A program made the translations under genes and the position numbers. From assembly GCF_001465545.3 (NCBI RefSeq), contig NZ_CP013480.3:2542001-2606000 (forward strand): a stretch of 64,000 nucleotides of DNA. The letters are read 5' to 3'. A model generated the notes under the pieces. It did no database searches and was not told where the DNA came from. It saw nothing but the letters and a program-made list of their open reading frames with translations. Source of the stretch: Pandoraea norimbergensis. Its GTDB lineage: Bacteria; Pseudomonadota; Gammaproteobacteria; Burkholderiales; Burkholderiaceae. The stretch's first letter is position 1. Each line of letters opens with the position of its first letter. Positions 24,413-32,890 of the stretch are shown piece after piece.

Positions 24413-25417
24413 TTACAGATACGACGTGTTGATCCACTGACGCACGGCCGGCGCTTTGTCGATCTGCTTGTACGTCACGAGCATTTCCGCGAGACGCTGA
24501 AGTCCGTCGACATAGCTGCCCGGCGACTTGAGCAACTGCGTTTGCTGCGCGAGGCTGTACCACTCGGCGCCCTTGATCGTTTCGATCTGGTCGAGCGCCG
24601 ACATGCCGGTCAAGCCGATCAGCGAACGGGCGGCCTCATCCGGTTTGTCGCGCAGCGTCTGGCAGGCGTCGAAATAGACCTTGAGGTATTTGCGCACCAC
24701 GTCGCCATTTTTCTCGGCCCACGCGTTGCGCACGATCAGCACGTCCGGTCCGGGCGTGACGTTGTAGCGCTTGTAGAGCGAGAACTGCGTGTCGTCGGCA
24801 AGCAGCTTCATGCCCGACATGGCGCGAATACGGTTGAACTGCGGCGTCCACGCAGCGGCGGCGTCGATCTGACCCGACTGGATGGCACCGGGAAGTTCCG
24901 GGGCGGGCACGTTCAGCACCGTCACGTCGTTCGACAACCCGGCGTTGCCCAGCAGGTCGAGCACCAGCAGATGCGCGCTCGACGCGAAGGTCACACCCAG
25001 CTTCTTGCCCTTGAGGTCTTGCAGCGAATTCACGCCCTCACGCACGAACAGACCTTCAACGCGGCCGAAGCTTTCCGGCACGGCCACGATCGAGAAGTGC
25101 TTCGAACCACGCGCCATCAATGCCAGCGCCGAGACGATGCCCGTGCAGGCAATGTCAATGCCACCGGAGAGCACCGCGCTCATGCGCGCCGACGACGTAC
25201 CGAACGACTGCCATTGCTGATCGATGCCGGCGGCGGTCAGTGCACCCGACTTCATCGCGAGATAGGCGGGGTAGTGACCGAGCCATGCCGAGCCCCCGTA
25301 CTGGACGGTGGCGGCGTCCGCTGCGCGGCCGATACCGGGCACGGTCAGACCGGCGGTGGCGGCAACGGCTGACATGGCGGCGCTGGTGTGAAGAAACTTG
25401 CGTCGTGACGGGTTCAT
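24413..25417 (-). CDS. ABC transporter substrate-binding protein, SsuA/NMT1-like
   Basis: 334 residues. The N-terminus has a twin-arginine export signal: SRRKFLHTSAAMSAVAATAG, followed by the cleavage region GIGRAADA. The mature part has the NMT1/SsuA fold (YGGSAWLGHYPAYLAMKSGALTAAG at its start, LSGGIDIACTGIVSALALMA, LKGKKLGVTFASSAHLLVLDLL). It delivers a small sulfonate-, nitrate- or thiamine-precursor-like solute to the adjacent permease. It lies 126 bases downstream of a LysR gene on the same strand. Tat export of a solute-binding protein is known in this family. Confidence 0.9.
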   Translation of the reverse strand: MNPSRRKFLHTSAAMSAVAATAGLTVPGIGRAADAATVQYGGSAWLGHYPAYLAMKSGALTAAGIDQQWQSFGTSSARMSAVLSGGIDIACTGIVSALALMARGSKHFSIVAVPESFGRVEGLFVREGVNSLQDLKGKKLGVTFASSAHLLVLDLLGNAGLSNDVTVLNVPAPELPGAIQSGQIDAAAAWTPQFNRIRAMSGMKLLADDTQFSLYKRYNVTPGPDVLIVRNAWAEKNGDVVRKYLKVYFDACQTLRDKPDEAARSLIGLTGMSALDQIETIKGAEWYSLAQQTQLLKSPGSYVDGLQRLAEMLVTYKQIDKAPAVRQWINTSYL

Positions 25418-25543
25418 GCGTGTCTCCTGTTGGATATGTGTTATTTCGCGGTGAACGATGCGCGCGGGTGTTGCAGTAATGGCAGTAATGGCAGTAAGCG
25501 GTGATCGGGCGAGGGGTCGGTCAGGCGGGAACGTCAGTGCAAA

Positions 25544-26509
25544 TCAGCACAAGGCGAGTCGCTCGCCCAGCCATGGCATGAGGCGATGCAACTCGGGGAA
25601 TGCCTCTTGCGCCAGCGCGAGACGCCCGGCAAGAAAGCACTGCGAGGCCATCTCCGAGACTTCGCCTTCGCGAGAGACCTGATAAATCGTGCGCGACAAC
25701 GCGGGGCCGGGCAGCGGCAGTGCGGCCACTTGCGAGAGCGACGCGCGGCCTTGCAGCAGACACAGCGGCGTGGCGATGGTGAAGCCCAGATCGGCGGCCA
25801 CCATCGACATGACCACGTCGGACGTGTCGATCTCCAGATGCATGCGCGGCGAGTGACCCGTGCGGCGCAGATGGCGCTCGATGACGGCACCAAAGTGCGA
25901 GCGTCCCGAGAACCGGATCAGCGGCAGGGTGCGAATCAGTTCGCTCAGATCCGCTTGCGCAAGCTCGGCTTCGCGCGCCTTGGGCACCACGACGATGAAA
26001 GGCTCGGTGAAGATCGGACGGCGCACCAGACGCTCCATGTCGTGCATGGGATCGCTGGTGACGATCAGGTCGAGCTGGCGGGCAAGCAGCGCTTGCGCAT
26101 GCCCGTTGGCGAGCCCGGACCAGAGCAGCAGTTCGCTGGTGCTGCCCGACATCTGCCGCACGATCGATGGGCCGACGGTGGCGGCAAACGAGTCGATCAT
26201 GCCCACGCGCACCGCAGCACGGCTGGCGACGTCGGCGTCTTGCACCTGCGCGATGAGGCGGTCCATGTCGTCGACGATCTGGCGGGCATGACGCGAGAGC
26301 GCCAGTCCGGCGGGCGTGAGTTTGAGCGGACGGCGCGAGCGGTCGAGCACCCGTGTACCCACGGTTTGTTCGATCTGGGCGATGGCCTGCGAGATGGCCG
26401 ATTGCGTGACGCCAAGCGTGTCGGCGGCGCCCGAGAGGCTGCCGGCCGACGCCACGGCTTCAAAGATCCGCAACGATCTGACGTCGAGGTCTGCACGCTT
26501 TTTCATCAA
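25544..26509 (-). CDS. LysR-family transcriptional regulator
   Basis: 321 residues. HTH at about residues 10-70 (SLSGAADTLGVTQSAISQAIAQIEQTVGTRVLDRSRRPLKLT) and an effector-binding domain to the end. It is encoded immediately upstream of, and on the same strand as, the ABC importer and FAD oxidoreductase genes, so it probably regulates them and itself. A perfect inverted repeat containing a T-N11-A pattern at 26642-26658 lies upstream of its start. Confidence 0.92.
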   Translation of the reverse strand: MMKKRADLDVRSLRIFEAVASAGSLSGAADTLGVTQSAISQAIAQIEQTVGTRVLDRSRRPLKLTPAGLALSRHARQIVDDMDRLIAQVQDADVASRAAVRVGMIDSFAATVGPSIVRQMSGSTSELLLWSGLANGHAQALLARQLDLIVTSDPMHDMERLVRRPIFTEPFIVVVPKAREAELAQADLSELIRTLPLIRFSGRSHFGAVIERHLRRTGHSPRMHLEIDTSDVVMSMVAADLGFTIATPLCLLQGRASLSQVAALPLPGPALSRTIYQVSREGEVSEMASQCFLAGRLALAQEAFPELHRLMPWLGERLALC

Positions 26510-26835
26510 CCTGTCTCCGGTCGGGCGGTGCGTGCCGGTGGCGCGAGAGGGCGTTTTCCGGTGCGCAGCGATGCATCGATATAAGAATTTCTGTGGATTG
26601 TAGGGATTAAGGCCCTAAAAACAAAAACGAATTAAGTAAAACTAATACTTTGTATTAGGCCGTGAGAATCCGGGTAGGGGAAATCGCTTAGGGGCAGCGC
26701 GGAGGGTGTCGGTGTGCGGAACGAACGCGTCCGCAGATCGGGGCGCGCGTGAGGAAGGGAACGTCAGGTGAATCTGGCGAGGGCGGCTGTTGAGGGAATC
26801 TTATTATTTCCTTTACGCGCGCACGGGAATAATCG
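26510..26835. other. Divergent promoter region between LysR and ECF sigma genes
   Basis: 326 bases without a gene. An AT-rich block at about 26575-26660 contains the inverted repeat at 26642-26658. The right half shows no clear operator. No small reading frame with a ribosome-binding site was seen. Confidence 0.5.
26642..26658. promoter_or_regulatory. Inverted repeat CTAATAC-N3-GTATTAG, likely LysR-box
   Basis: CTAATAC (26642-26648) and GTATTAG (26652-26658) are a perfect 7-bp inverted repeat around TTT, matching the T-N11-A form of LysR-type operators. It is 133 bases upstream of the LysR start in an AT-rich block that is otherwise unusual for this chromosome. Confidence 0.45.
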
Positions 26836-27426
26836 GTGCCGTGCATGCTGCACGAGCGCTTGGTGATGACGATGCTGGACTTCGAACGCGACACGAGTTT
26901 CGCGAGCCTTTTACCCCCGATGCTGCCCAAGCTCTGGACGTTCGCATTGCGTCTGACGGGCGACCGGCACGATGCGGAAGACCTCGTCCAACGCGCCTGC
27001 GTGCGGGCGCTGGAGCGCGCAGATGCCCACTTGCGCCCTGACAGTGCGCCGCTGAACTGGCTGTATTCGATCGTCCACTCGCTGTGGGTCAACGAATTAC
27101 GTGCCCGAAACGTGCGCAGCCGCAGCGGTGTGGCGTGGGACGACGAGATGCTGGAGAACGTGGCCGATGGCGTGTCGGGACTGCCCGACGAGCACGCCAG
27201 CCATCAGCAGATTGTCGACGCGGTGGAGCGCTTGCCGCAGACCCAGCGCATTGCGCTGCTGCTCGTGGCAGTCGAAGGGTTCAGCTATCGCGAAGCGGCC
27301 CAGATTCTCGATGTGCCCGTGGCGACGGTGACCGGCCGCCTGTCGGCGGCGCGTCAAACCATCGGTGCGCAGTTCGGCATTGCGCCGCGTCGCTTGCGGC
27401 CGGCGCTGGCAGAGACATCCAAGTAA
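26836..27426 (+). CDS. ECF-type RNA polymerase sigma factor
   Basis: 196 residues as drawn. Region 2: LRLTGDRHDAEDLVQRACVRAL (about 44-65) with the following APLNWLYSIVHSLWVNELRARN (-10 recognition). Region 4: LPQTQRIALLLVAVEGFSYREAAQILDVPVATVTGRLSAARQTI (about 135-178). No region 1.1 or 3, as in ECF factors. The start is uncertain: Met4, Met11 and Met13 (26845, 26866, 26872) are alternatives and no strong ribosome site decides it. The stop overlaps the next gene's start (TAATG), so it is coupled to the anti-sigma gene. It probably drives its own promoter. Confidence 0.88.
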   Translation: MPCMLHERLVMTMLDFERDTSFASLLPPMLPKLWTFALRLTGDRHDAEDLVQRACVRALERADAHLRPDSAPLNWLYSIVHSLWVNELRARNVRSRSGVAWDDEMLENVADGVSGLPDEHASHQQIVDAVERLPQTQRIALLLVAVEGFSYREAAQILDVPVATVTGRLSAARQTIGAQFGIAPRRLRPALAETSK

Positions 27427-28076
27427 TGGTGATCAACGACCAGACGCTCCTGTCCTATGTCGAAGGGGCCTTGTCAGACGATGCGCGTCTACAGGTCGAA
27501 GCCGCGATTGCCCGCTCGCAGGACATGGGCGCGCGTGTGGCCGCGTTGCGGGCTTCGGCCTTGCCGTATCGCGAAGCGTTCGACGATCTCATGGCGCCGC
27601 CCGTACCGCCGGGACTGAAGGCGAGCGTGCTGGCGCTGACACGCGGACGCACCACGCATGGGTTGCCGCGCAAAGCGTCCAGCGCCAATGACGCCAGTTT
27701 CGTGCGCACACATGCGACTCGTATGTTCGGCGGCCAACTCGCGGCGGGCGCCATGCCGGGCGTGGTCCATTTCGCCGCTCCCCGTGCGCGACCGCTGGTG
27801 TGGTGGTCGGCGGGCACGTTTGCCGCCGTGGCGACTGCATGCGCCGTGTTGCTGTCGTTCGCCGGTGCGCGCTTGCTGGCCGACGAGCCATCGCCCTCGT
27901 CGTTGTCATCGCTGTTGCTGACGCCCTCGGTCGGCAATGCCGCGACGACCATGTGTAGTCAAGGACGCCCGACGCGATCGCAGTCCGGGGATTCATCCGG
28001 TCGACGATATGGACGTGGTGACATGGCGCCGCCACGGCCAGAGGTTTGCGCTGATGTCGACGGCGTGAGCGAATGA
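27426..28076 (+). CDS. Anti-sigma factor, single-pass membrane protein; C-terminus may be frameshifted
   Basis: 216 residues starting one base inside the sigma stop codon. The N-terminal ~90 residues (LLSYVEGALSDDARLQVEAAIARS..., AALRASALPYREAFDDLM) are the cytoplasmic sigma-binding part found in short anti-sigma factors; a transmembrane segment lies at about 123-150 (LVWWSAGTFAAVATACAVLLSFAGARLL). The annotated C-terminal ~45 residues are polar, Arg/Ser-rich and unlike the family. In another forward frame, ending at 28068, the DNA reads HPVDDMDVVTWRRHGQRFAL then MSTA, stop, which looks like the usual periplasmic end (W-x-x-x-G-x-x-xAL). A one- or two-base change near 27940-27965 would join them. 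Confidence 0.75.
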   Translation: MVINDQTLLSYVEGALSDDARLQVEAAIARSQDMGARVAALRASALPYREAFDDLMAPPVPPGLKASVLALTRGRTTHGLPRKASSANDASFVRTHATRMFGGQLAAGAMPGVVHFAAPRARPLVWWSAGTFAAVATACAVLLSFAGARLLADEPSPSSLSSLLLTPSVGNAATTMCSQGRPTRSQSGDSSGRRYGRGDMAPPRPEVCADVDGVSE

Positions 28077-28119
28077 TTTGCTGCCGGACGCCACCGCATC
28101 GGCGGCGTCGGCGACATAG

Positions 28120-28857
28120 TTATAGCAATGTGCCGATGGCACCGGGTTGGTGCGACACATGCGAGGTGTGCCGATTGCCCTGACGCTCCAGCGTGTAGCC
28201 ACCACCGTAGACCGTGCGCAGCGTCAGGCCATGATCACCGCGCAACCCCAGCCGGTTGCGTAGCTTGTACACGTGCTGCTCGATACTTCGGGCGGCCACC
28301 TTTTCGTCGCTTCCCCAGATCGCTTCGGCAATTTGCTGCCGGCTGATGCGCATTTCCGGTTGGCTGAAGATCAGCCATGCCACGGCGAACTCTCGTGCCG
28401 TCAGCGGTACGTCGAGTCCGTGAATCGCAACGGTGTCGCGGCCACGATCGACGACATAGGCACCCACTTCCAGAATCTCGTTGCTACGCGCTGCGGTCGC
28501 CGTCACGCGGCGCTGCATGGCGAGCGACAGCCGGACGCTAAGCTCGCCCACATCGACCGGATACATCACCACATCGTCGCAGCCTGAGCGAAATGCGAAA
28601 TCGAGCATCCATGCCGGTGTGCCGAAGCAGATGACCGGCGCCCCGTCGCCTCGCGCACCCCGGCGACGGGCCAGCACGCCCTGCATTTCATACGGGCCGA
28701 GCGCGGCGTCGATGAGGACCGCCGAATAACCGATGCGCGTCGCGGCAATCGCGTACTGCGCGGTGTCGTCGAAGTGCTGACAGGACCCGTCCGTGTTAAG
28801 GCTGGTGCGAATGGCTTCGTATAGCGCGACGTCTCTCGTCAGAATTGCAAACTTCAC
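28120..28857 (-). CDS. Orphan OmpR/PhoB-type regulator (degenerate receiver)
   Basis: About 245 residues. C-terminal winged helix is clear (PLTAREFAVAWLIFSQPEMRISRQQIAEAIWG... SIEQHVYKLRNRLGLRG...LRTVYGGGYTLE). The N-terminal ~120 residues resemble a receiver domain, with AVLIDAALGP at the phospho-acceptor position, but lack the usual acidic pair near the start (AILTRDVALYE), so phosphorylation may not be the switch. No sensor kinase is nearby. Start: GTG at 28857 is favoured because GGAG lies 6 bases upstream; a TTG at 28869 would add four residues. It is divergent from an AraC-type gene and has a similar protein encoded at 30.7 kb. Confidence 0.8.
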   Translation of the reverse strand: MKFAILTRDVALYEAIRTSLNTDGSCQHFDDTAQYAIAATRIGYSAVLIDAALGPYEMQGVLARRRGARGDGAPVICFGTPAWMLDFAFRSGCDDVVMYPVDVGELSVRLSLAMQRRVTATAARSNEILEVGAYVVDRGRDTVAIHGLDVPLTAREFAVAWLIFSQPEMRISRQQIAEAIWGSDEKVAARSIEQHVYKLRNRLGLRGDHGLTLRTVYGGGYTLERQGNRHTSHVSHQPGAIGTLL

Positions 28858-29051
28858 CGGAATCTCCAATTACCCGTCTTAAATACGTTCTTACATGCTT
28901 CGACTCACCGTGCTGTCTTGCAGCGCTCCCTACATAAACACCTGAACCGGCGATATGAAAAGTGAGGATTTCGCATCAGGTTGTTGAGAATTCAGCAGGG
29001 TATGGCGTTCTACCTTGAGTTACCTGCCATTCCCCCCGAAAAGCGAACCTC

Positions 29052-30551
29052 ATGAACGCACGGATCTACTTCGCATTGATCGCGAGTGCGCGTATGCATA
29101 ACGCAAATAACGCCATGCCACGCTGCGCCGACGCCTTGCTTGCCGGCGACTGGCCGCGTGCCTATGCGGCCATTTGCGGCACTGCCGACCAGAACGAAAA
29201 GCATTGGCAAGACGTGCAAGGTGCCAATCTCGGTGCGCTGGCCGACGTTCAGGTGTTGCGCGAACTTGAGGAGGAGGCCGAGCAGAGCTATGCGAGAGCG
29301 CAGCGCGGTTGCCGTGCCGGTGGCGATGCGCTGCGCCTGATGTCGGCGCGTAATGCGGGTTGGCAGGCGTTGCTGCGCGACCGGCTTGCCGTGGCACGCA
29401 ACTGTTTCATCAGCATCATTCGTGATCGCGCGAGCGATGCCGCGCAGGAAATTGAGGCGCGTGTGGGGCTGGCCATCGTCGACTATCGGCTGGGGCGGCC
29501 GCATGCCGCCATGCAAGTGCTATTGCAAGCCGACCGGTCGGTTAATGAGCTTCTTAATGCGCTTCATCCGATCTGGGAAAGCATCGTTTCGCTATTGCTT
29601 TCGGACATCTCGCTGCATTCGCAGATTCGCCGCTCGTCGGCATTGTCCGATCATGTGTTCTGGCAATCCGCGTGGCTCAGTGCAGAGTCGGCGTCGGGCG
29701 GGGCACACCAGACCGAGGCTACGGACGGACTCGACGTGTTTGGCAATCGTGCCGCCGCGAGCGACGCTGCCTCGGCCACCGACGGCGTGCTGGTGCGCCG
29801 GTACCGCGCCTATATGCGCTATCTGGGCGAGTTGTCTGAGGGCGTGCGTGCCAATGCAGGCGCATTGAACGACTTGCTCGACGGCTTGCGTTCGTGCGGC
29901 AGCCCACAGGTGCTGATGAATCTGAGGCTGAATGCCGTGCTGGCGGCATTGGCGGGCGGACAGGGCGACGTCGCGGTGCGGCTCTTCGATGCGATCGGCG
30001 CCCGCGACGTACATCATGCCGCCCGTCACTCCGATCTCGAATGGCTGTACGTGAGCGCAAAGCTGGCGTTCCAACGCGGCCAGATCCATCAGGGCATCTC
30101 GCTGTACACCAGCTATTCATTGCAGGCGCTGTTCTGCCTGCGTTCGCAGATCGCCCCGACGCGCAGTCTCGACCCGCAGGCGGATGCGGCACAGATGGCG
30201 CGCGGCGACGATATCGCCACGCGCTTGCCCGCCAAATATCGCAAGGCGTATCGCTACATCATCGAGCACATTGCACACAGCGAACTCACCACGCGCGAAG
30301 TTGCGGCACAGGTCAACGTGACTGAACGTGCGTTGCAAATGGTGTTCAAGCGCTCGCTGGGCATGTCGCCGGGCGCGCTCATTCGCAAACTGCGTCTCGA
30401 GGGTATCCGCAACGAATTGATGGATGACGCACGCGTCATGGGGTCGGTACTGGGCACGGCGAATCGCTGGGGTGTGACGAGCCGCTCGGCGCTGGTCAAG
30501 AGCTATCGCAAGCAGTTCGACGAATCGCCTTCGGAGACGATCAACGCGTGA
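29052..30551 (+). CDS. AraC-family regulator with long helical N-terminal domain (HrpB-like?)
   Basis: 499 residues. The last ~100 are an AraC/XylS DNA-binding domain with two HTHs (LTTREVAAQVNVTERALQMVFKRSLGMSPGALIRKLRL... VLGTANRWGVTSRSALVKSYRKQFDESPSE). The preceding ~380 residues are helical, Ala-rich and TPR-like (ALLAGDWPRAYAAICG, LRDRLAVARNCFISIIRDRA, EIEARVGLAIVDYRLGRPHAAMQVLL) rather than a cupin ligand domain. That architecture and length recall HrpB of Ralstonia, the AraC-type activator of a type III secretion system; this similarity is from memory and needs a search. Flanked by two orphan OmpR-type regulators. No secretion genes lie in the window. Confidence 0.8.
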   Translation: MNARIYFALIASARMHNANNAMPRCADALLAGDWPRAYAAICGTADQNEKHWQDVQGANLGALADVQVLRELEEEAEQSYARAQRGCRAGGDALRLMSARNAGWQALLRDRLAVARNCFISIIRDRASDAAQEIEARVGLAIVDYRLGRPHAAMQVLLQADRSVNELLNALHPIWESIVSLLLSDISLHSQIRRSSALSDHVFWQSAWLSAESASGGAHQTEATDGLDVFGNRAAASDAASATDGVLVRRYRAYMRYLGELSEGVRANAGALNDLLDGLRSCGSPQVLMNLRLNAVLAALAGGQGDVAVRLFDAIGARDVHHAARHSDLEWLYVSAKLAFQRGQIHQGISLYTSYSLQALFCLRSQIAPTRSLDPQADAAQMARGDDIATRLPAKYRKAYRYIIEHIAHSELTTREVAAQVNVTERALQMVFKRSLGMSPGALIRKLRLEGIRNELMDDARVMGSVLGTANRWGVTSRSALVKSYRKQFDESPSETINA

Positions 30552-30703
30552 GCGTCATCAACGCGGGGCACTTGCGCCGTTCGGTTTCGCACAGCACCCC
30601 AATGGTGCGTGTAAGAGGACGTAATATGACGCGCTGTTGAGATTTGCGGCGTGTCCGAGGGCCTGAGGCAGACTCGCCGCTGTTTCCCTCGAAAGGCCCC
30701 GGC

Positions 30704-31411
30704 ATGGTCATCGTGCTTTTGTCCCGCAGCAAAGCGCTTCGCGCCGTCTTCTCTGCACTTGAACAAGGAACCGGCAATTGCCGGGTCATCGATTTCGATA
30801 GCCGCGTTGAGCTGATTCGTTATCTCTCGGTGCGCGCCAATGCCGATCTGGTGGTCATCGATGCCGATACCGACGCCGAGGCGATTGCATTTCTCGCGAC
30901 GTGGCGTACCTGTCACGCGCGCCATGATCTGCCCATTCTCGTCACCGGCCACTATCTGAGTGCCGCCGCCATGCGCGATGCGTTGGCTTGCGGCGGCGAC
31001 GACATCGTGGCGGGCGCGCTATCGCTCGACGAGTTGCAGGCGCGGGCGTATCGCTGCGTGGCGCGGCGGCGCACGTCGGAGCTTGAGGCCACCGTCATCG
31101 AATACGGCGGCTACCGGCTGGATAAGCTGAACTGCCGCTGCACTCGGGAAGGATGTCCGATTCACCTGACCACCCGCGAGTTCGCGACGGCATGGCTGTT
31201 CTTCTCGCACCCGGGGGCGGTGCTGAGCCGCCCGCGTATCTCCGAGAAAATTTGGGGCGAGGCCGCAAAGGCTCGCGAGCCGGGCGCGCTGACGCGTTAC
31301 ATCAACCAGATACGCCGCAAGCTCGGGCTTTCGGGAGGTGGTCCGGTGGCACTGCGCGCCGTGTACGCCTCGGGCTATCGGCTTGACGGCCCGCAGCCCG
31401 CGAGGCTGTAA
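30704..31411 (+). CDS. Orphan OmpR/PhoB-type regulator (atypical receiver)
   Basis: 235 residues from ATG 30704 (GAAAGG upstream); an in-frame ATG at 30644 lacks support. Receiver-like N-terminus: VIVLLSRSKALRAVFSALEQ, LVVIDADTDAEAIAFL (candidate Asp), DLPILVTGHYLS, ALACGGDDIVAGALSLDEL. C-terminal winged helix: HLTTREFATAWLFFSHPGAVLSRPRISEKIWGEAA...YINQIRRKLGLSG...LRAVYASGYRLDG. As in the 28.1-kb regulator, the first acidic pair of a true receiver is missing. The two proteins resemble each other, particularly in TTREFATAWLFFSHP versus LTAREFAVAWLIFSQP, so they may be paralogues. Confidence 0.8.
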   Translation: MVIVLLSRSKALRAVFSALEQGTGNCRVIDFDSRVELIRYLSVRANADLVVIDADTDAEAIAFLATWRTCHARHDLPILVTGHYLSAAAMRDALACGGDDIVAGALSLDELQARAYRCVARRRTSELEATVIEYGGYRLDKLNCRCTREGCPIHLTTREFATAWLFFSHPGAVLSRPRISEKIWGEAAKAREPGALTRYINQIRRKLGLSGGGPVALRAVYASGYRLDGPQPARL

Positions 31412-31455
31412 GCTTCGCTATTCGGGCTTGACCCACTGACAGGAATGGAGAACCC

Positions 31456-31857
31456 ATGAAAAGAATCTTGATGAGCGGCGCGGCGGCGCTGATGTTGACC
31501 AGCCTGACGAGCGCCTCCGCGTGGGCTGCCGATCCCTGCGAGAACCCGCAGGATCAGACCACCATGAACGCTTGCGCGGGCAAGTCGCTCGCCGCGTCCG
31601 ACAAGAAGCTCAACGAGACGTATAACGCGCTGGTCAAGAAAGTCGGTCCATCGGGCAAGAGCAAGCTCCTGAGCGCACAGCGTGCCTGGCTCGCATGGCG
31701 CGATGCCCAATGTGCGTTCGAGACCATGGGGACCGACGGGGGCAGCATTCACGCAGCGATGTACGCCTCGTGTGCCGATGAACTGACGCAGGCGCAGACC
31801 AAGCGGCTCGACGGTCAGCTTCACTGTCAGGAAGGCGACCTGTCCTGCTCGAAGTAA
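31456..31857 (+). CDS. LprI-like secreted protein (DUF1311, lysozyme-inhibitor family)
   Basis: 133 residues with a Sec signal peptide (MKRILMSGAAALMLTSLTSASAWA, cleaved before ADPCENP). The mature protein has the DUF1311/LprI pattern: CENPQDQTTMNACAGKSLAASDKKLNETYNAL, QRAWLAWRDAQC, and three further cysteines (CADEL, LHCQEGDLSCSK), giving three likely disulfides. Some family members bind lysozyme. GGAGAA precedes the ATG. It follows the OmpR-type gene by 44 bases, so it may be in the same transcript; it is convergent with hutG. Confidence 0.88.
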   Translation: MKRILMSGAAALMLTSLTSASAWAADPCENPQDQTTMNACAGKSLAASDKKLNETYNALVKKVGPSGKSKLLSAQRAWLAWRDAQCAFETMGTDGGSIHAAMYASCADELTQAQTKRLDGQLHCQEGDLSCSK

Positions 31858-31886
31858 GACCCGCCGAGTCAGCTCACACCTGCCGG

Positions 31887-32858
31887 TCAAAGCAGGCGGT
31901 AGGCGAGCCGGGCCGCGACACGGGCCGCTGACCCTTGAGGGTCGAAGTGCGGGTTGTATTCCGCGAGGTCCGCCACGCGGAGTTTTCCCGAACGGCGCAC
32001 GTGTGTGGCTATCGCTTCGACAACGGTCATCGGCACGCCGTAAGCTGCCGGAGCCGAGACGCCGGGCATCACCGGTGCGGGCAACACGTCCAGATCGATG
32101 GTGAGATAGACGTGATTTACATCGGCGATCAGCGCGTCGATTTGTGCGAGACGCGCGTCGAGATGCCGGTCTTGCATGTCGGTGTCTTCGACGAACGTCA
32201 CGCCCAACTCGCGAGCGCGCTCGAACAGCGATGCCGTGTTGCTCAACCGGCTGACACCGAGGCAGGCATAGTCGAACAGCAAACCGGCTTGTTCGGTCGC
32301 TTGCGCAATCTGATCGAACGGCGTGCCTGATGTGCCGGGGCGGGCGGTGCGCAAGTCGAAGTGAGCGTCGAGGTTGAGAATCAGCACGCGCCCACGGTCG
32401 CCGCGAGCATCCAGATGCGCACGCAACCCTTGCCACGTTCCCCACGCGATCTCGTGGCCGCCACCAAGCACGACCGGATGTGCGGACGCATCAAGCTGCT
32501 GGCGCACGGCGGTGGCGAGGGCTTGTTGGGCGGCTTCGAGCGCATCGCCTTCACAACTGACGTCCCCCGCGTCGTAGAAGCGTTCGATCTCATGGGCGGG
32601 CAGGTTGGCGAGCGCGCGGCGGATGGCTTGCGGGCCATCCACGGCGCCCACGCGCCCCTGATTGCGTTTGACGCCGGCATCGCAGGCGAAGCCGAGCAGC
32701 ACGGGCGCGCCGGCGATCGCGGCTTGCGCCGGGCCGTCGAGCACTTGCACGACATTGAAGAGCCGCCGCGTGTCACCGCGTTCGTTGGCGTCGCTGCGGC
32801 CTTGCCAGACGTTGGGCGAGGCCGTTTGCGCAGGCATTTTTGTCGTTGAAGTCAGCAT
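31887..32858 (-). CDS. hutG: Formimidoylglutamase (arginase/ureohydrolase family), HutG
   Basis: Last step of histidine degradation: N-formimidoyl-L-glutamate + water to L-glutamate + formamide. 323 residues from ATG 32858. Binuclear Mn ligands of the ureohydrolase fold are present: GGGHEIAWG (His), [12 protein letters not shown] (Asp, His, Asp), [12 protein letters not shown] (Asp, Asp). Substrate-specific N-terminal part [22 protein letters not shown] is HutG-like rather than arginase-like. It follows hutI by 32 bases. Because no hutF is present, this one-step release of formamide is the route. Start is not supported by a strong ribosome site; Met8 is an alternative. Confidence 0.93.
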   Translation of the reverse strand: MLTSTTKMPAQTASPNVWQGRSDANERGDTRRLFNVVQVLDGPAQAAIAGAPVLLGFACDAGVKRNQGRVGAVDGPQAIRRALANLPAHEIERFYDAGDVSCEGDALEAAQQALATAVRQQLDASAHPVVLGGGHEIAWGTWQGLRAHLDARGDRGRVLILNLDAHFDLRTARPGTSGTPFDQIAQATEQAGLLFDYACLGVSRLSNTASLFERARELGVTFVEDTDMQDRHLDARLAQIDALIADVNHVYLTIDLDVLPAPVMPGVSAPAAYGVPMTVVEAIATHVRRSGKLRVADLAEYNPHFDPQGSAARVAARLAYRLL

Positions 32859-32890
32859 GGGACGAAGGATGGAAAGTGCTGATGTGGATG

